A DNA stretch of 23,453 nt from JBQCHF01 sp051953655 (GTDB taxonomy: Bacteria > Actinomycetota > Actinomycetes > Motilibacterales > Motilibacteraceae), in NCBI GenBank assembly GCA_051953655.1, contig JBQCIO010000279.1, positions 1 through 23,453 on the forward strand, read 5' to 3'. The notes beneath the pieces were generated by a model. That model did no database searches. It was not told the origin of the DNA and saw only the letters and a program-made list of their open reading frames with translations. The translations under genes and the position numbers were made by a program. Below, piece by piece: positions 1-6,782 of this stretch. How positions within the stretch are numbered: position 1 is the first letter of the stretch; each line of letters starts with the position of its first letter.

Positions 1-130
1 GGCCCGGGGGGGGTGGGGTGTTGGTGGGGGGTCGTGGCCCCCTCCGCCCTGGCTTTTTTTCCCGTGCCCCCCCCCCCCCCCGACGGGCGTGACGGGTCAG
101 ACCGTCAGGCCCGGCCGTCAGGCCCGGCCG
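1..130. other. Low-complexity left edge, no gene
   Basis: No coding region is supported here. The stretch has G-rich runs near bases 6-30, seven T's at 54-60 and fifteen C's at 67-81. It is unlike every other intergenic gap in the window. It could be the degraded end of an assembled contig or a true homopolymeric spacer downstream of the minus-strand oxidoreductase gene. A short stem, TGACGG (90-95) with CCGTCA (102-107) and a 6-nt loop, could help end that transcript. Confidence 0.6.
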
Positions 131-141
131 TCAGGCCCGGC
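103..141. repeat. Three tandem 13-bp repeats over a stop codon
   Basis: The unit CGTCAGGCCCGGC occurs three times head to tail at 103-115, 116-128 and 129-141. The third copy contains the TGA stop of the minus-strand oxidoreductase gene. Because 13 is not a multiple of 3, each copy places a TGA in a different minus-strand frame, so readthrough or a frameshift would meet another stop soon after. This looks like slippage expansion of the gene end. Confidence 0.85.
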
Positions 142-1084
142 AGTCCAGCACGAGCTTGCCGGTGCTGCCGCGGCCGAGCAGGGCGCGGTGGGCCTCGGCG
201 GCCTGCGCCAGCGGCCAGGTGCCGCCGACGACGGCCTTGAGCCGGCCCTCGGCCACCATCTGCATCAGCTCGGTCATCGGGCCGGCCAGCATCTCCGGCC
301 GGCTGAAGCAGTGCGCCAGCCAGAAGCCGGCCACCGTGCGGCTGCGGCCCATCAGCTCGCCGGGGGCGACGGGGCGGGCCGGGCGGCGGGAGGCCATGCC
401 GAACGTGGCCAGGCGGCCGAACGGCGCGAGCGCGGCCAGCGAGGCGTCGAAGGTCTCCCCGCCGACCATCTCCAGCACGACGTCGACCTTGCGGCCGCCG
501 TTGGCCTCCTCCAGCGCCGCCTTGAGGTCCTCGGCGCCGGCGTCGACGGTCGCGTCCGCACCGAGCTGCTCGGCCAGCGCCCGCTTCTCCGGGCTGGAGG
601 CGACGCCGATGACCCGGCCGGCCCCCCAGACCCTGGCCAGCTGCACCGCGATGGTGCCCACGCCGCCGGCCGCGGCGTGCACGACCACCGTCTCGCCGGG
701 CGCGAGGTGGGTGCTGGTGCGCAGCAGGTGCCAGGCGGTGGTGCCCTGGACCAGCAGCGCCAGCGCCTCGCCGTCCGACACCCCGTCGGGGACGTGGAAG
801 GCCATCGCCGTAGGGACCAGGGCCTGCTCGGCGTAGCCGCCGGAGGTGGCGAAGCCGGCCACCCGCCGCCCGTCCGGGTCGGTGCCGACCACCTCCGAGC
901 CGGGCACCATCGGCAGGGTCTGCTTGGCCAGGTAGGTGTCCTCGGTCTGGTGCGTGTCGGCGTAGTTCACGCCGGCGCTCGAGACCTGGACCAGCACGTG
1001 GCCGGGGACCGGCTCCGGTGCGGGAAGGTCGGTCAGGGTGAGGACCTCGGGGCCCCCGAACTCGGTGATCTGGATCGCTCTCAC
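131..1084 (-). CDS. Zinc-less MDR NADPH:quinone oxidoreductase-like protein
   Basis: Product of about 317 aa of the medium-chain dehydrogenase/reductase superfamily, quinone oxidoreductase (zeta-crystallin) branch, expected to transfer hydride from NADPH to quinones or enones in the cytosol. The N-terminal GroES-like domain runs from RAIQITEFGGPEVL (residues 2-15) through the PGSEVVG region (61-67). The Rossmann domain carries AAAGGVG (137-143), the usual dinucleotide loop. The structural zinc cysteine cluster of alcohol dehydrogenases is absent, as normal for this branch. I chose the GTG at 1084 because TACCGT lies 8 nt upstream (leaderless pattern) and family members usually begin with this motif; an ATG at 1105 would add seven residues. 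It diverges from fabG across a 127-bp gap that contains a candidate operator. The true substrate is unknown. Confidence 0.88.
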   Translation of the reverse strand: MRAIQITEFGGPEVLTLTDLPAPEPVPGHVLVQVSSAGVNYADTHQTEDTYLAKQTLPMVPGSEVVGTDPDGRRVAGFATSGGYAEQALVPTAMAFHVPDGVSDGEALALLVQGTTAWHLLRTSTHLAPGETVVVHAAAGGVGTIAVQLARVWGAGRVIGVASSPEKRALAEQLGADATVDAGAEDLKAALEEANGGRKVDVVLEMVGGETFDASLAALAPFGRLATFGMASRRPARPVAPGELMGRSRTVAGFWLAHCFSRPEMLAGPMTELMQMVAEGRLKAVVGGTWPLAQAAEAHRALLGRGSTGKLVLDCRA

Positions 1085-1092
1085 GTCACCGC

Positions 1093-1098
1093 ACGGTA
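1093..1098 (-). promoter_or_regulatory. -10 element, oxidoreductase gene
   Basis: On the minus strand TACCGT lies 8 nt before the GTG at 1084, matching a TANNNT -10 hexamer for a leaderless transcript. It supports the shorter start. Confidence 0.5.
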
Positions 1099-1121
1099 GG
1101 GCCATCCGGGGCCGATCGCCT

Positions 1122-1133
1122 TACCGGTCGGTA
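1122..1133. promoter_or_regulatory. Candidate operator TACCG-GT-CGGTA
   Basis: An inverted repeat with perfect 5-bp arms around GT lies in the gap between the divergent oxidoreductase gene and fabG. It is just upstream of the fabG -10-like TAGGTT and upstream of the oxidoreductase -10. ACCG/CGGT dyads of this kind are common in TetR-family operators (known generally). No TetR gene is in the window, so the regulator is unidentified. Confidence 0.4.
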
Positions 1134-1139
1134 GCCGGA

Positions 1140-1145
1140 TAGGTT
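1140..1145 (+). promoter_or_regulatory. Likely -10 of the fabG-fabI operon
   Basis: TAGGTT at this site would place the transcript start near 1152, leaving a leader of about 60 nt before the fabG GTG. Unlike most genes here, fabG has a strong Shine-Dalgarno, GAGGAGG at 1196-1203, consistent with a leadered mRNA. Confidence 0.45.
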
Positions 1146-1211
1146 CGCTGCTCGGCCGCGGGCTCGACCCGGCCGTCACCGCTGGACGCAGGCCGCGAGG
1201 AGGACGTCGAC

Positions 1212-1925
1212 GTGGGCAGGAGCGTGCTGGTCACCGGGGGCAACCGGGGCATCGGCCTCGCCATCGCCACCGCGTTCGCGCAGGCGGGCGACTTGGTGGC
1301 CGTCACCTACCGCTCGGCCCCCCCGGAGAAGCTGCCCGAGGGCGTGCTCGCGGTCCGCTGCGACGTCACCGACACCGCGTCGGTGGAGGCCGCCTTCGCC
1401 GAGGCCGAGGCGGCGCACGGGCCGGTCGAGGTCGCGGTCGCCAACGCCGGCGTGACCGCCGACCAGCTGCTCCTGCGGATGTCCGACGACGAGTACGAGA
1501 CGGTCGTCAACACCAACCTCGGCGGCGCGTTCCGGGTGGCCCGCCGGGCCTCCAAGGGGATGCTGCGGCTCAAGCGCGGGCGGATCGTGCTCGTGGGCTC
1601 GGTGGTCGGGCTCTACGGCGCGCCCGGGCAGACCAACTACGGCGCCAGCAAGGCTGCCCTCGTGGGCCTGGCGCGCTCGCTCACCCGCGAGCTGGGCGGG
1701 CGCGGCATCACGGCCAACGTCGTCGCCCCCGGCTTCGTCGAGACCGACATGACCGCCGCGCTGCCGGCCGAGCGGCAGGAGGCCTACAAGGCGGCCATCC
1801 CGGCCGGCCGGTTCGCCGCCGCCGACGAGGTCGCCGGCGTCGTCCGCTTCATCGCCTCCGAGGAGGCCGGCTACATCAGCGGCGCGGTCATCCCGGTGGA
1901 CGGCGGGCTGGGCATGGGCCACTGA
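1212..1925 (+). CDS. fabG: 3-oxoacyl-ACP reductase FabG
   Basis: A 237-aa short-chain dehydrogenase that reduces 3-oxoacyl-ACP to 3-hydroxyacyl-ACP with NADPH in type II fatty acid synthesis. The cofactor loop TGGNRGIG is at residues 8-15, NAG at 78-80, the catalytic serine at S130, and the YxxxK pair at Y143 and K147 (YGASK). The C-terminus VIPVDGGLGMGH is typical of FabG. Length matches the family. The GTG start at 1212 is preceded by GAGGAGG about 8 nt upstream. fabI follows 77 bp downstream on the same strand. This fabG-InhA pairing is the actinobacterial arrangement known from mycobacteria (fabG1-inhA), which supports a role in acyl elongation over a generic SDR. Confidence 0.95.
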   Translation: MGRSVLVTGGNRGIGLAIATAFAQAGDLVAVTYRSAPPEKLPEGVLAVRCDVTDTASVEAAFAEAEAAHGPVEVAVANAGVTADQLLLRMSDDEYETVVNTNLGGAFRVARRASKGMLRLKRGRIVLVGSVVGLYGAPGQTNYGASKAALVGLARSLTRELGGRGITANVVAPGFVETDMTAALPAERQEAYKAAIPAGRFAAADEVAGVVRFIASEEAGYISGAVIPVDGGLGMGH

Positions 1926-1936
1926 GCCCAGGCGTT

Positions 1937-1952
1937 CTGCTCCGACGAGCAG
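1937..1952 (+). other. Hairpin in the fabG-fabI gap
   Basis: CTGCTC and GAGCAG flank the loop CGAC, a perfect 6-bp stem 12 nt after the fabG stop. There is no T tract. It could adjust fabI expression or message stability. After it, GTAGGA occurs twice (near 1971 and 1988), the second forming part of the fabI ribosome-binding region. Confidence 0.5.
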
Positions 1953-2002
1953 CAGTTCTTCCGACAGAGCGTAGGACCGACAGACCGTAGGAGAACGAGA
2001 CC

Positions 2003-2770
2003 GTGGGGATCCTCGAGGGCAAGCGCGTGCTGGTCACCGGCGTGCTCATGGAGAGCTCGATCGCCTTCCAGGTGGCGCGGATCGCGCAGCAGGAGGGCGC
2101 CTCGGTGGTGCTCTCCGGGTTCGGGCGCGGGCTGAAGATCACGCAGACCATCGCCCGCCGGCTCCCGCAGCCCGCCCCCGTCGTCGAGCTCGACGTCACC
2201 AGCAGCGACGACCTCGCCGCGCTGCCGGACCGGGTGCGCGAGCACGTCGACGGTCTGGACGGGGTGCTGCACTCGATCGGCTTCGCCCCCGAGTCGGCGC
2301 TGGGCGGCCGGTTCCTGGAGACGCCGTGGGAGGACGTCGCCACCGCGGTGCACGTCTCGGCCTACTCGCTCAAGTCGCTCACCGTGGCCGCGCGCCCGCT
2401 GTTCGGCGAGCGGGCCGCGGTGGTCGGGCTCGACTTCGACGCCGCGGTGGCCTGGCCCAAGTACGACTGGATGGGTGTGGCCAAGGCCGCCTTCGAGTCC
2501 ACCGCCCGCTACCTGGCTCGCGACCTCGGCTCGGCCGGCGTCCGGGTCAACCTCGTCTCGGCCGGCCCGCTGCGGACCACCGCGGCCAAGAGCATCCCCG
2601 GCTTCGACGAGCTCTCCACCATCTGGGAGACCCGCGCGCCGCTGGGCTGGGACGTCAACGACGCCGAGCCGGCGGCGCGGGCCGCGGTGGCGCTGCTGTC
2701 GGACTGGTTCCCGGCCACCAGCGGCGAGATCGTGCACGTGGACGGCGGCGCGCACGCGATGGGCGCCTGA
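2003..2770 (+). CDS. fabI: Enoyl-ACP reductase FabI, InhA type
   Basis: A 255-aa NADH-dependent enoyl-ACP reductase for the last reductive step of each fatty acid elongation cycle. It resembles mycobacterial InhA closely: SSIAFQVARIAQ near residue 18, HSIGFAPE at 90-97, and the catalytic YDWMGVAKAA with Y154 and K161 (InhA Y158 and K165). S91 aligns with InhA S94, a residue known for isoniazid resistance when changed. The C-terminus GEIVHVDGGAHAMGA is typical. The GTG start has TAGGAGA upstream. It lies 77 bp after fabG, probably in one operon. A long palindrome after the stop probably ends the transcript. Nothing is missing from the active site. Confidence 0.96.
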   Translation: MGILEGKRVLVTGVLMESSIAFQVARIAQQEGASVVLSGFGRGLKITQTIARRLPQPAPVVELDVTSSDDLAALPDRVREHVDGLDGVLHSIGFAPESALGGRFLETPWEDVATAVHVSAYSLKSLTVAARPLFGERAAVVGLDFDAAVAWPKYDWMGVAKAAFESTARYLARDLGSAGVRVNLVSAGPLRTTAAKSIPGFDELSTIWETRAPLGWDVNDAEPAARAAVALLSDWFPATSGEIVHVDGGAHAMGA

Positions 2771-2786
2771 CCGCCCACCTTGGGGT

Positions 2787-2838
2787 GTGATCGCGAAGGG
2801 CTGGCGACCGGATCCGGTCACCAGCCCGTCACGATCAC
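2787..2838. terminator. Bidirectional terminator palindrome, fabI/lipoprotein
   Basis: A 52-nt imperfect palindrome centred at 2812.5 lies between two convergent genes. From the outside in, the arms are GTGATCG/CGATCAC, then GGGCTGG/CCAGCCC, then the 14-bp palindrome GACCGGATCCGGTC, interrupted by a few single mismatches. There is no T-run. It shares CGATCACGGGG (2832-2842) with the palindrome after glgM. Confidence 0.75.
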
Positions 2839-2844
2839 GGGGGG

Positions 2845-3342
2845 CTAGGGCAGGACGGTGACCGGCAGGGTGAGGTCGACGCTCTCCTGCGGGCCGGCGC
2901 ACGCCGCGGTGCTCACCTGCACGTGCACGGTGTAGGTGCCGGGGGTGGCCCAGGTGTGGGCCGGGCGGTCGGTGCCCTGGCCCGGGCGCACCCCGGAGCA
3001 CCTCTCCAGCGGCACCTGCGAGCCGGCGCCCACGCCGTCGCCCCACTCCTGCAGGGTGCCGAGCAGCAGGCCGTCGTCGTCGCGCCAGCGGACGGTCAGG
3101 GTGGCCGGGTGCCCGGCGTGCACGACGGCCGGCTCGACGGTGACGTCGACCCGCAGCCCTCCGGACGCCGCGGTGGCCGACACCGGCTGCGCGGGGACGG
3201 GCTGGGCGCCGACCAGGGCGGTGCTGGTGCTCCCGGCGCACCCGGAGAGGGCGAGCGCCGCTGCGCCGGCGAGCGCGGCGAGCAGCGGCCCACGGGTCGC
3301 CGCGGCGCCGTGCCGGCCCTCACGCTTGGTCACCCTGGTCAC
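2845..3342 (-). CDS. Small secreted lipoprotein with an Ig/PKD-like domain
   Basis: A 165-aa product with an N-terminal lipoprotein signal: basic VTRVTKREGRHG, a hydrophobic stretch at about 18-32, and the lipobox LSGC with the lipidated cysteine at C35. The mature part is a single beta-rich domain: VDVTVEPAVVHAGHPATLTV, then HTWATPGTYTVHVQV, typical of PKD/Ig-like folds. C115 and C148 could form a disulfide. It should be anchored outside the membrane. The GTG start at 3342 follows a strong GGAGGGGAGG Shine-Dalgarno, and TACGCT at 3369-3374 is a fitting -10. It converges with fabI and diverges from sixA. I do not recognise a specific function; a binding or adhesion role is only a guess. Confidence 0.82.
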   Translation of the reverse strand: MTRVTKREGRHGAAATRGPLLAALAGAAALALSGCAGSTSTALVGAQPVPAQPVSATAASGGLRVDVTVEPAVVHAGHPATLTVRWRDDDGLLLGTLQEWGDGVGAGSQVPLERCSGVRPGQGTDRPAHTWATPGTYTVHVQVSTAACAGPQESVDLTLPVTVLP

Positions 3343-3368
3343 CCCGTGCCTCCCCTCCGTGTTCACGC

Positions 3369-3374
3369 AGCGTA
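3369..3374 (-). promoter_or_regulatory. -10 element, lipoprotein gene
   Basis: TACGCT on the minus strand would start the transcript near 3362, just ahead of the GGAGGGGAGG ribosome-binding site at about 3349-3358. Confidence 0.45.
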
Positions 3375-3434
3375 GCCGGATCATGGCGTGCGGCGCAGGA
3401 GGTCGCCGGTGCTCCATCCGGGTGAGCCGATGCC

Positions 3435-3450
3435 GGGCCGCCCGCGGCCC
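3435..3450. other. Dyad GGGCCGC-CC-GCGGCCC
   Basis: Perfect 7-bp arms around CC in the gap between the divergent lipoprotein and sixA genes. It might be a regulator site, but GC-only dyads of this size also arise by chance at this base composition. Confidence 0.35.
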
Positions 3451-3488
3451 GTGGCGCCGGGGGTGATCGCTGCAGGCCGTCCGTCTGG

Positions 3489-3494
3489 CAGGCT
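3489..3494 (+). promoter_or_regulatory. -10-like element, sixA
   Basis: CAGGCT ends 7 nt before the ATG at 3502, and no Shine-Dalgarno is seen. It departs from TANNNT at the first base, so it is a weak member of the leaderless set. Confidence 0.35.
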
Positions 3495-3501
3495 GCCTCC
3501 C

Positions 3502-4014
3502 ATGCCCACGCTGGTCCTGCTCCGGCACGCGAAGTCCGACTATCCCGAGGGCGTGCCCGACCACGACCGGCCGCTGGCCGAGCGCGGGGAGCGCGACGCC
3601 GGAGCGGTCGCGAAGGTCCTCGCGGCCGGCCCGGCGCCCGAGCTGGTGCTGTGCTCGTCGGCGGCGCGGGCCCGGGCCACCTGGGCCCCGGTGGAGCGGG
3701 CGCTGGAGGCCGGCGGGGGAGACGGGGCGATCGTCCGCTACGAGCCCGACGTCTACCTGGCCAGCGCCCGCGCGCTGCTCGGCCTGCTCCGGGCCACGCC
3801 TCCCACGCTGAGCCGCCTGCTCGTCGTCGGGCACAACCCCGGTCTGCAGGACCTCGCCCTCAACCTGGCCGGCTCCGGCCCGACCAAGGCGCTGGCCGCC
3901 CTGGCCGAGAAGCTGCCCACCGCGGGTCTGGTCACCCTGGTCTCCGACAGCCCGTGGGACTCGTGGACCACTGCCGGCTGCCGGCTGGAGTCCTTCGAGG
4001 TGCCGCGCGGCTGA
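3502..4014 (+). CDS. sixA: SixA-like histidine phosphatase
   Basis: A 170-aa member of the histidine phosphatase (phosphoglycerate mutase-like) superfamily, SixA branch, acting on phosphohistidine or small phosphoesters in the cytosol. The motif LLRHAKSDYP puts the catalytic histidine at H9. DHDRPLAERGERDA (20-33) is typical of SixA, and VVGHNPGLQDL supplies the second histidine at H111. Length agrees with the family (about 160-170 aa). The ATG at 3502 begins right at the conserved N-terminus. It converges on serB with a hairpin between. In actinobacteria the true substrate of SixA-like proteins is not settled, so the family name is secure and the reaction is inferred. Confidence 0.88.
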   Translation: MPTLVLLRHAKSDYPEGVPDHDRPLAERGERDAGAVAKVLAAGPAPELVLCSSAARARATWAPVERALEAGGGDGAIVRYEPDVYLASARALLGLLRATPPTLSRLLVVGHNPGLQDLALNLAGSGPTKALAALAEKLPTAGLVTLVSDSPWDSWTTAGCRLESFEVPRG

Positions 4015-4049
4015 CGTCGGGCGCAACGCCTGCCGGCCCGGTGCCGACG

Positions 4050-4065
4050 GTCACGTTCACGTGAC
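4050..4065. other. Perfect dyad GTCACGT-TC-ACGTGAC
   Basis: Seven-base arms around TC, 36 nt after the sixA stop and just before the terminator hairpin. It may be part of the terminator or a protein-binding site. It shares GTCACG with the three repeats near 5403-5437. Confidence 0.45.
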
Positions 4066-4076
4066 CCTTGCTCGCC

Positions 4077-4100
4077 TCCCGCCGTGAATCCACGGCGGGA
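4077..4100. terminator. Bidirectional terminator, sixA/serB
   Basis: TCCCGCCGTG and CACGGCGGGA form a perfect 10-bp stem with the loop AATC, between two convergent genes. No T-run follows. Its right flank GCGGGAAGC (4095-4103) also occurs in the core of the palindrome after glgM (8052-8060). Confidence 0.8.
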
Positions 4101-4139
4101 AGCGGAGAACTGGGGCGGGACGGACCAGGGGGGGAGCGC

Positions 4140-5351
4140 TCAGGCCCGCCCGGACGGCTCCAGCGGCGCGTCGCTCTCGGCGTCGGCGGCCTCGACCTCG
4201 TCGCGGGTGATGCCGAGCAGGTAGAGGATCGCGTCGAGGTAGGGCACGTTGACGGCGGCGTCGGCCGCGGCGCGCACCACCGGCTTGGCGTTGAACGCCA
4301 CGCCCAGCCCGGCGCGGGCCAGCATGTCCAGGTCGTTGGCGCCGTCGCCGATCGCCACCGTCTGCGAGACCGGGACGCCGGCCTGCGCGGCGAACCGCTC
4401 GAGGGCGGCGGCCTTGCCTGCGCGGTCCACCACCTCGCCGACCACCTTCCCGGTGAGCCGGCCGTCGACGACCTCGAGCACGTTGGCCGCCGAGTAGTCG
4501 ATGCCCAGGTCGGCCACCAGCTGGTCGGTGACCTGGGTGAACCCGCCGGAGACGATGGCCACCTCGTAGCCCAGCCGCTTGAGGGTGCGCACCAGGGTGC
4601 GGGCGCCGGGGGTGAGCTGCACCTCGCGGCGCACCTCGTCGACGGCGGTGGCCGGCAGCCCCTCCAGCAGCGCCACCCGGGCCCGCAGCGACTCGGCGAA
4701 GTCCAGCTCGCCGCGCATGGCGGCCTCGGTGACCCGGGCGACCTCGGCACCGCAGCCCGCGTGCGCGGCGAGCAGCTCGATCACCTCGCCCTGGATGAGC
4801 GTGGAGTCGACGTCCATGACCACCAGCCGCTTGGCCCGCCGCGCCAGGCCGGCCCGCTGCACCGCGACGTCGACCTGCTGGCGCGCCGCCTCGGCGGCCA
4901 GCGCCGGGCGCAGCACCTCGCTGGGGACCCCGCACACCTCGAGCTCGATGCCGGTGACGGGCCGGCGGGCCAGCCGCACGATTCGGTCGATGTTGCCGCC
5001 GAGGTCAGCGATCCGCCCGGCCATCGCGGCCAGCGCGTCCGGGCGCAGCGGCATGCCGAGCACGGTGACGTGGCTGCGGTGCCGGCGCCGGGTGTCGTCG
5101 TCGTCCTCGCCGGTGGCGACCTCGACCGCGAGACCGAGCCGCGCGGCGGTGTCCCGGACGCTGCGCACCAGCCCGGACTCGTCCCGCCCCGTGGTGACCA
5201 GCACGCCGAGCACGAGGTGGCCGCGGATGACGACCTGCTCGACGTCGACGACCTCGACGTCGCGGTGCCCGCTCATGGCGGCCAGCAGCGCCGAGGTGAC
5301 GCCCGGCCGGTCGCGCCCGCTGAGGGTGACGAGCAGGGTCCTCGCGGCCAT
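4140..5351 (-). CDS. serB: Phosphoserine phosphatase SerB with ACT-type N-terminus
   Basis: A 403-aa enzyme converting O-phospho-L-serine to serine, the last step of serine biosynthesis. Residues 1-170 form two regulatory ACT-type regions (the first with SGRDRPGVTSALL at 11-23), as in mycobacterial SerB2 (about 409 aa). The HAD phosphatase domain begins near 175: motif I is MDVDSTLIQGE with nucleophile D180 and D182, motif II is IVSGG near 266-270, a lysine lies near 313, and motif IV is GDGANDLDM with D336 and D340. All catalytic residues are present. The ATG at 5351 directly abuts a palindrome containing the -10 TAACCT, so the transcript is probably leaderless. glgC lies 92 bp upstream on the same strand behind a hairpin, so serB likely has its own promoter. 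Confidence 0.95.
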   Translation of the reverse strand: MAARTLLVTLSGRDRPGVTSALLAAMSGHRDVEVVDVEQVVIRGHLVLGVLVTTGRDESGLVRSVRDTAARLGLAVEVATGEDDDDTRRRHRSHVTVLGMPLRPDALAAMAGRIADLGGNIDRIVRLARRPVTGIELEVCGVPSEVLRPALAAEAARQQVDVAVQRAGLARRAKRLVVMDVDSTLIQGEVIELLAAHAGCGAEVARVTEAAMRGELDFAESLRARVALLEGLPATAVDEVRREVQLTPGARTLVRTLKRLGYEVAIVSGGFTQVTDQLVADLGIDYSAANVLEVVDGRLTGKVVGEVVDRAGKAAALERFAAQAGVPVSQTVAIGDGANDLDMLARAGLGVAFNAKPVVRAAADAAVNVPYLDAILYLLGITRDEVEAADAESDAPLEPSGRA

Positions 5352-5372
5352 GCGCGCAGGTTACCTGCGCGC
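5352..5372 (-). promoter_or_regulatory. serB promoter within a 21-bp palindrome
   Basis: GCGCGCAGGT (5352-5361), a central T (5362) and ACCTGCGCGC (5363-5372) make a perfect 10+1+10 inverted repeat touching the serB start codon. On the minus strand its centre reads TAACCT, a TANNNT -10 hexamer 6 nt before the ATG. A protein bound here would block RNA polymerase; if transcribed, only the last few bases would be in the mRNA, so a DNA operator is more likely than an RNA hairpin. Confidence 0.6.
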
Positions 5373-5376
5373 GGCG

Positions 5377-5400
5377 GGACCGGACCGGGCCGTCCGGTCC
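5377..5400 (-). terminator. Hairpin between glgC and serB
   Basis: GGACCGGAC and GTCCGGTCC form a perfect 9-bp stem with a 6-nt loop. It lies 44 nt beyond the glgC stop and just upstream of the serB promoter, so it probably ends or trims the glgC message. No T-run follows. Confidence 0.65.
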
Positions 5401-5402
5401 TC

Positions 5403-5444
5403 GGTCACGGGCGAGGGGTCACGGGAGGGCGGTCACGTGCTCGT
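5403..5444. repeat. Three 14-bp direct repeats upstream of serB
   Basis: GGTCACG begins at 5403, 5417 and 5431, an exact 14-bp period; the first two copies extend to GGTCACGGG. They lie 40-80 bp upstream of the serB -10 and reach the glgC stop codon. Spacing of about 1.3 helical turns suggests sites for a multimeric regulator, or a slippage product. No known regulator is implied by the sequence. Confidence 0.6.
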
Positions 5445-6679
5445 CAGGGGTCGACCTTCTGCCCCTTGCCGATGACCACGATGCCGCCCTCGCTCACCGT
5501 GAACCGCTCGCGGTCGCGCTCGAGGTCCACCCCGATCTGCGCGCCCTCGGGGATCACCACGTTCTTGTCGATGATGGCGTTGCGGACCACGGCGTGCCGG
5601 CCGACGTCGACGCCGTCCATCAGCACCGAGCCGTCGACGTGGGCCCAGGAGTGCACGTGGACCCGTGGCGAGAGCACGGAGTTCTCCACCAGCGCGCCGG
5701 ACACGACCGCGCCGGAGGACACCATCGAGCTGACCGCGCGGCCCACCCGGCCCTGCCAGCCGTGCACGAACTTGGCTGGGGGCAGCGGCTCGTCGAGGGT
5801 GTAGATGGGCCACTCGTAGTTGTAGAGGTTGAACACCGGGTGGACCGAGATGAGGTCCATGTGCGCCTCGTAGAAGGCGTCGAGGGTGCCGACGTCGCGC
5901 CAGTAGCCGCGGTCGCGCGGGGTGGAGCCGGGCACCTCGTTGTCCTGGAAGTCGTAGACCTCGGCGTCGCCGCGGTCGACGAAGAACGGGATGATGTTGC
6001 CGCCGAGGTCGTGCTTGCTGCCCTCGTCCTGCGCGTCCCGGGTGACGGCGTCGATGAGCGCGTCGGTGCGGAAGATGTAGTTGCCCATCGAGGCGTAGAT
6101 CTGGTCCGGCGCGTCGGGCAGCCCGATGGCGTCCTTGGGCTTCTCCCGGAACGCCGCGATCCGCCGGTTCTCCGCGCCCACCTCGATGACGCCGAACTGG
6201 TCGGCCATGCTCAGCGGCTGGCGGATGGCGGCCACGGTGACCCCGGCGCCGGAGGCGATGTGCTGCTCGAGCATCTGCCGGGCGTCCATCCGGTAGATGT
6301 GGTCCGCGCCGAAGACGATGACGTGCTCGGGCCGTTCGTCGTTGACCAGGTTGAGGCTCTGGTAGATGGCGTCGGCCGAGCCGGCGAACCAGTAGGGGCC
6401 GAGCCGCTGCTGCGCGGGCACCGGCGTGACGTAGTTGCCCAGCAGCGTGGACATGCGCCACGTCTTCGAGATGTGCCGGTCCAGGCTGTGGTTCTTGTAC
6501 TGGGTCAGCACGACGATCTTGAGATAGCCGCTGTTGACCAGGTTGGACAGCACGAAGTCGACGAGGCGGTAGATGCCGCCGAAGGGCACCGCCGGTTTGG
6601 CCCGGTCCGCCGTGAGCGGCATGAGCCGCTTCCCCTCGCCGCCGGCCAGGACGATCGCGAGCACCTTTTTGGAAGCCAC
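5444..6679 (-). CDS. glgC: Glucose-1-phosphate adenylyltransferase GlgC
   Basis: A 411-aa ADP-glucose pyrophosphorylase: glucose-1-phosphate plus ATP gives ADP-glucose and pyrophosphate, the committed step of bacterial alpha-glucan synthesis. The nucleotidyltransferase domain opens with VLAIVLAGGEGKRLMPLT (6-23; glycine loop at 12-16) and has DRAKPAVPFGG (25-35), LTQYKNHSLDRHI (58-70) and FGADHIYRMD (123-132). GYWRDVGTLDAFYEAH lies near 280, and a left-handed beta-helix C-domain follows from about 300 (SVLSPRVHVHSWAHVDGSVLMDG). Length matches actinobacterial GlgC. The GTG start at 6679 is preceded at 6 nt by TAGCGT, so the message is likely leaderless. It diverges from the GT4 gene at 6796, as glgC and glgM do in mycobacteria. 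Confidence 0.96.
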   Translation of the reverse strand: MASKKVLAIVLAGGEGKRLMPLTADRAKPAVPFGGIYRLVDFVLSNLVNSGYLKIVVLTQYKNHSLDRHISKTWRMSTLLGNYVTPVPAQQRLGPYWFAGSADAIYQSLNLVNDERPEHVIVFGADHIYRMDARQMLEQHIASGAGVTVAAIRQPLSMADQFGVIEVGAENRRIAAFREKPKDAIGLPDAPDQIYASMGNYIFRTDALIDAVTRDAQDEGSKHDLGGNIIPFFVDRGDAEVYDFQDNEVPGSTPRDRGYWRDVGTLDAFYEAHMDLISVHPVFNLYNYEWPIYTLDEPLPPAKFVHGWQGRVGRAVSSMVSSGAVVSGALVENSVLSPRVHVHSWAHVDGSVLMDGVDVGRHAVVRNAIIDKNVVIPEGAQIGVDLERDRERFTVSEGGIVVIGKGQKVDP

Positions 6680-6685
6680 GGGTGG

Positions 6686-6691
6686 ACGCTA
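6686..6691 (-). promoter_or_regulatory. -10 element, glgC
   Basis: TAGCGT on the minus strand ends 6 nt before the GTG of glgC. GGAAC lies 17 nt further upstream and could act as the -35. Confidence 0.5.
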
Positions 6692-6782
6692 CTGATCCGG
6701 CGCGGGGAGTTCCAGACACTGTCCGCACTTCGAGTTGCAGCACGCACCCGCCGGAGGGCTGACCCAGCCGGGTGCGGTGCCC

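Noticed and set aside
1871..3241. Open frame of 456 codons on the minus strand across fabI and the lipoprotein gene
   Set aside because: It runs antisense through fabI and through the lipoprotein gene in another frame; no domain is visible.
5403..5444. CRISPR-like array
   Set aside because: The repeats are only 7-9 bp with 5-7 bp between them, far below CRISPR repeat and spacer lengths, and no cas gene is present.
4068..5804. Open frame of 578 codons on the plus strand
   Set aside because: It is antisense to serB and glgC, both of which have complete catalytic motifs; composition is typical of shadow frames.
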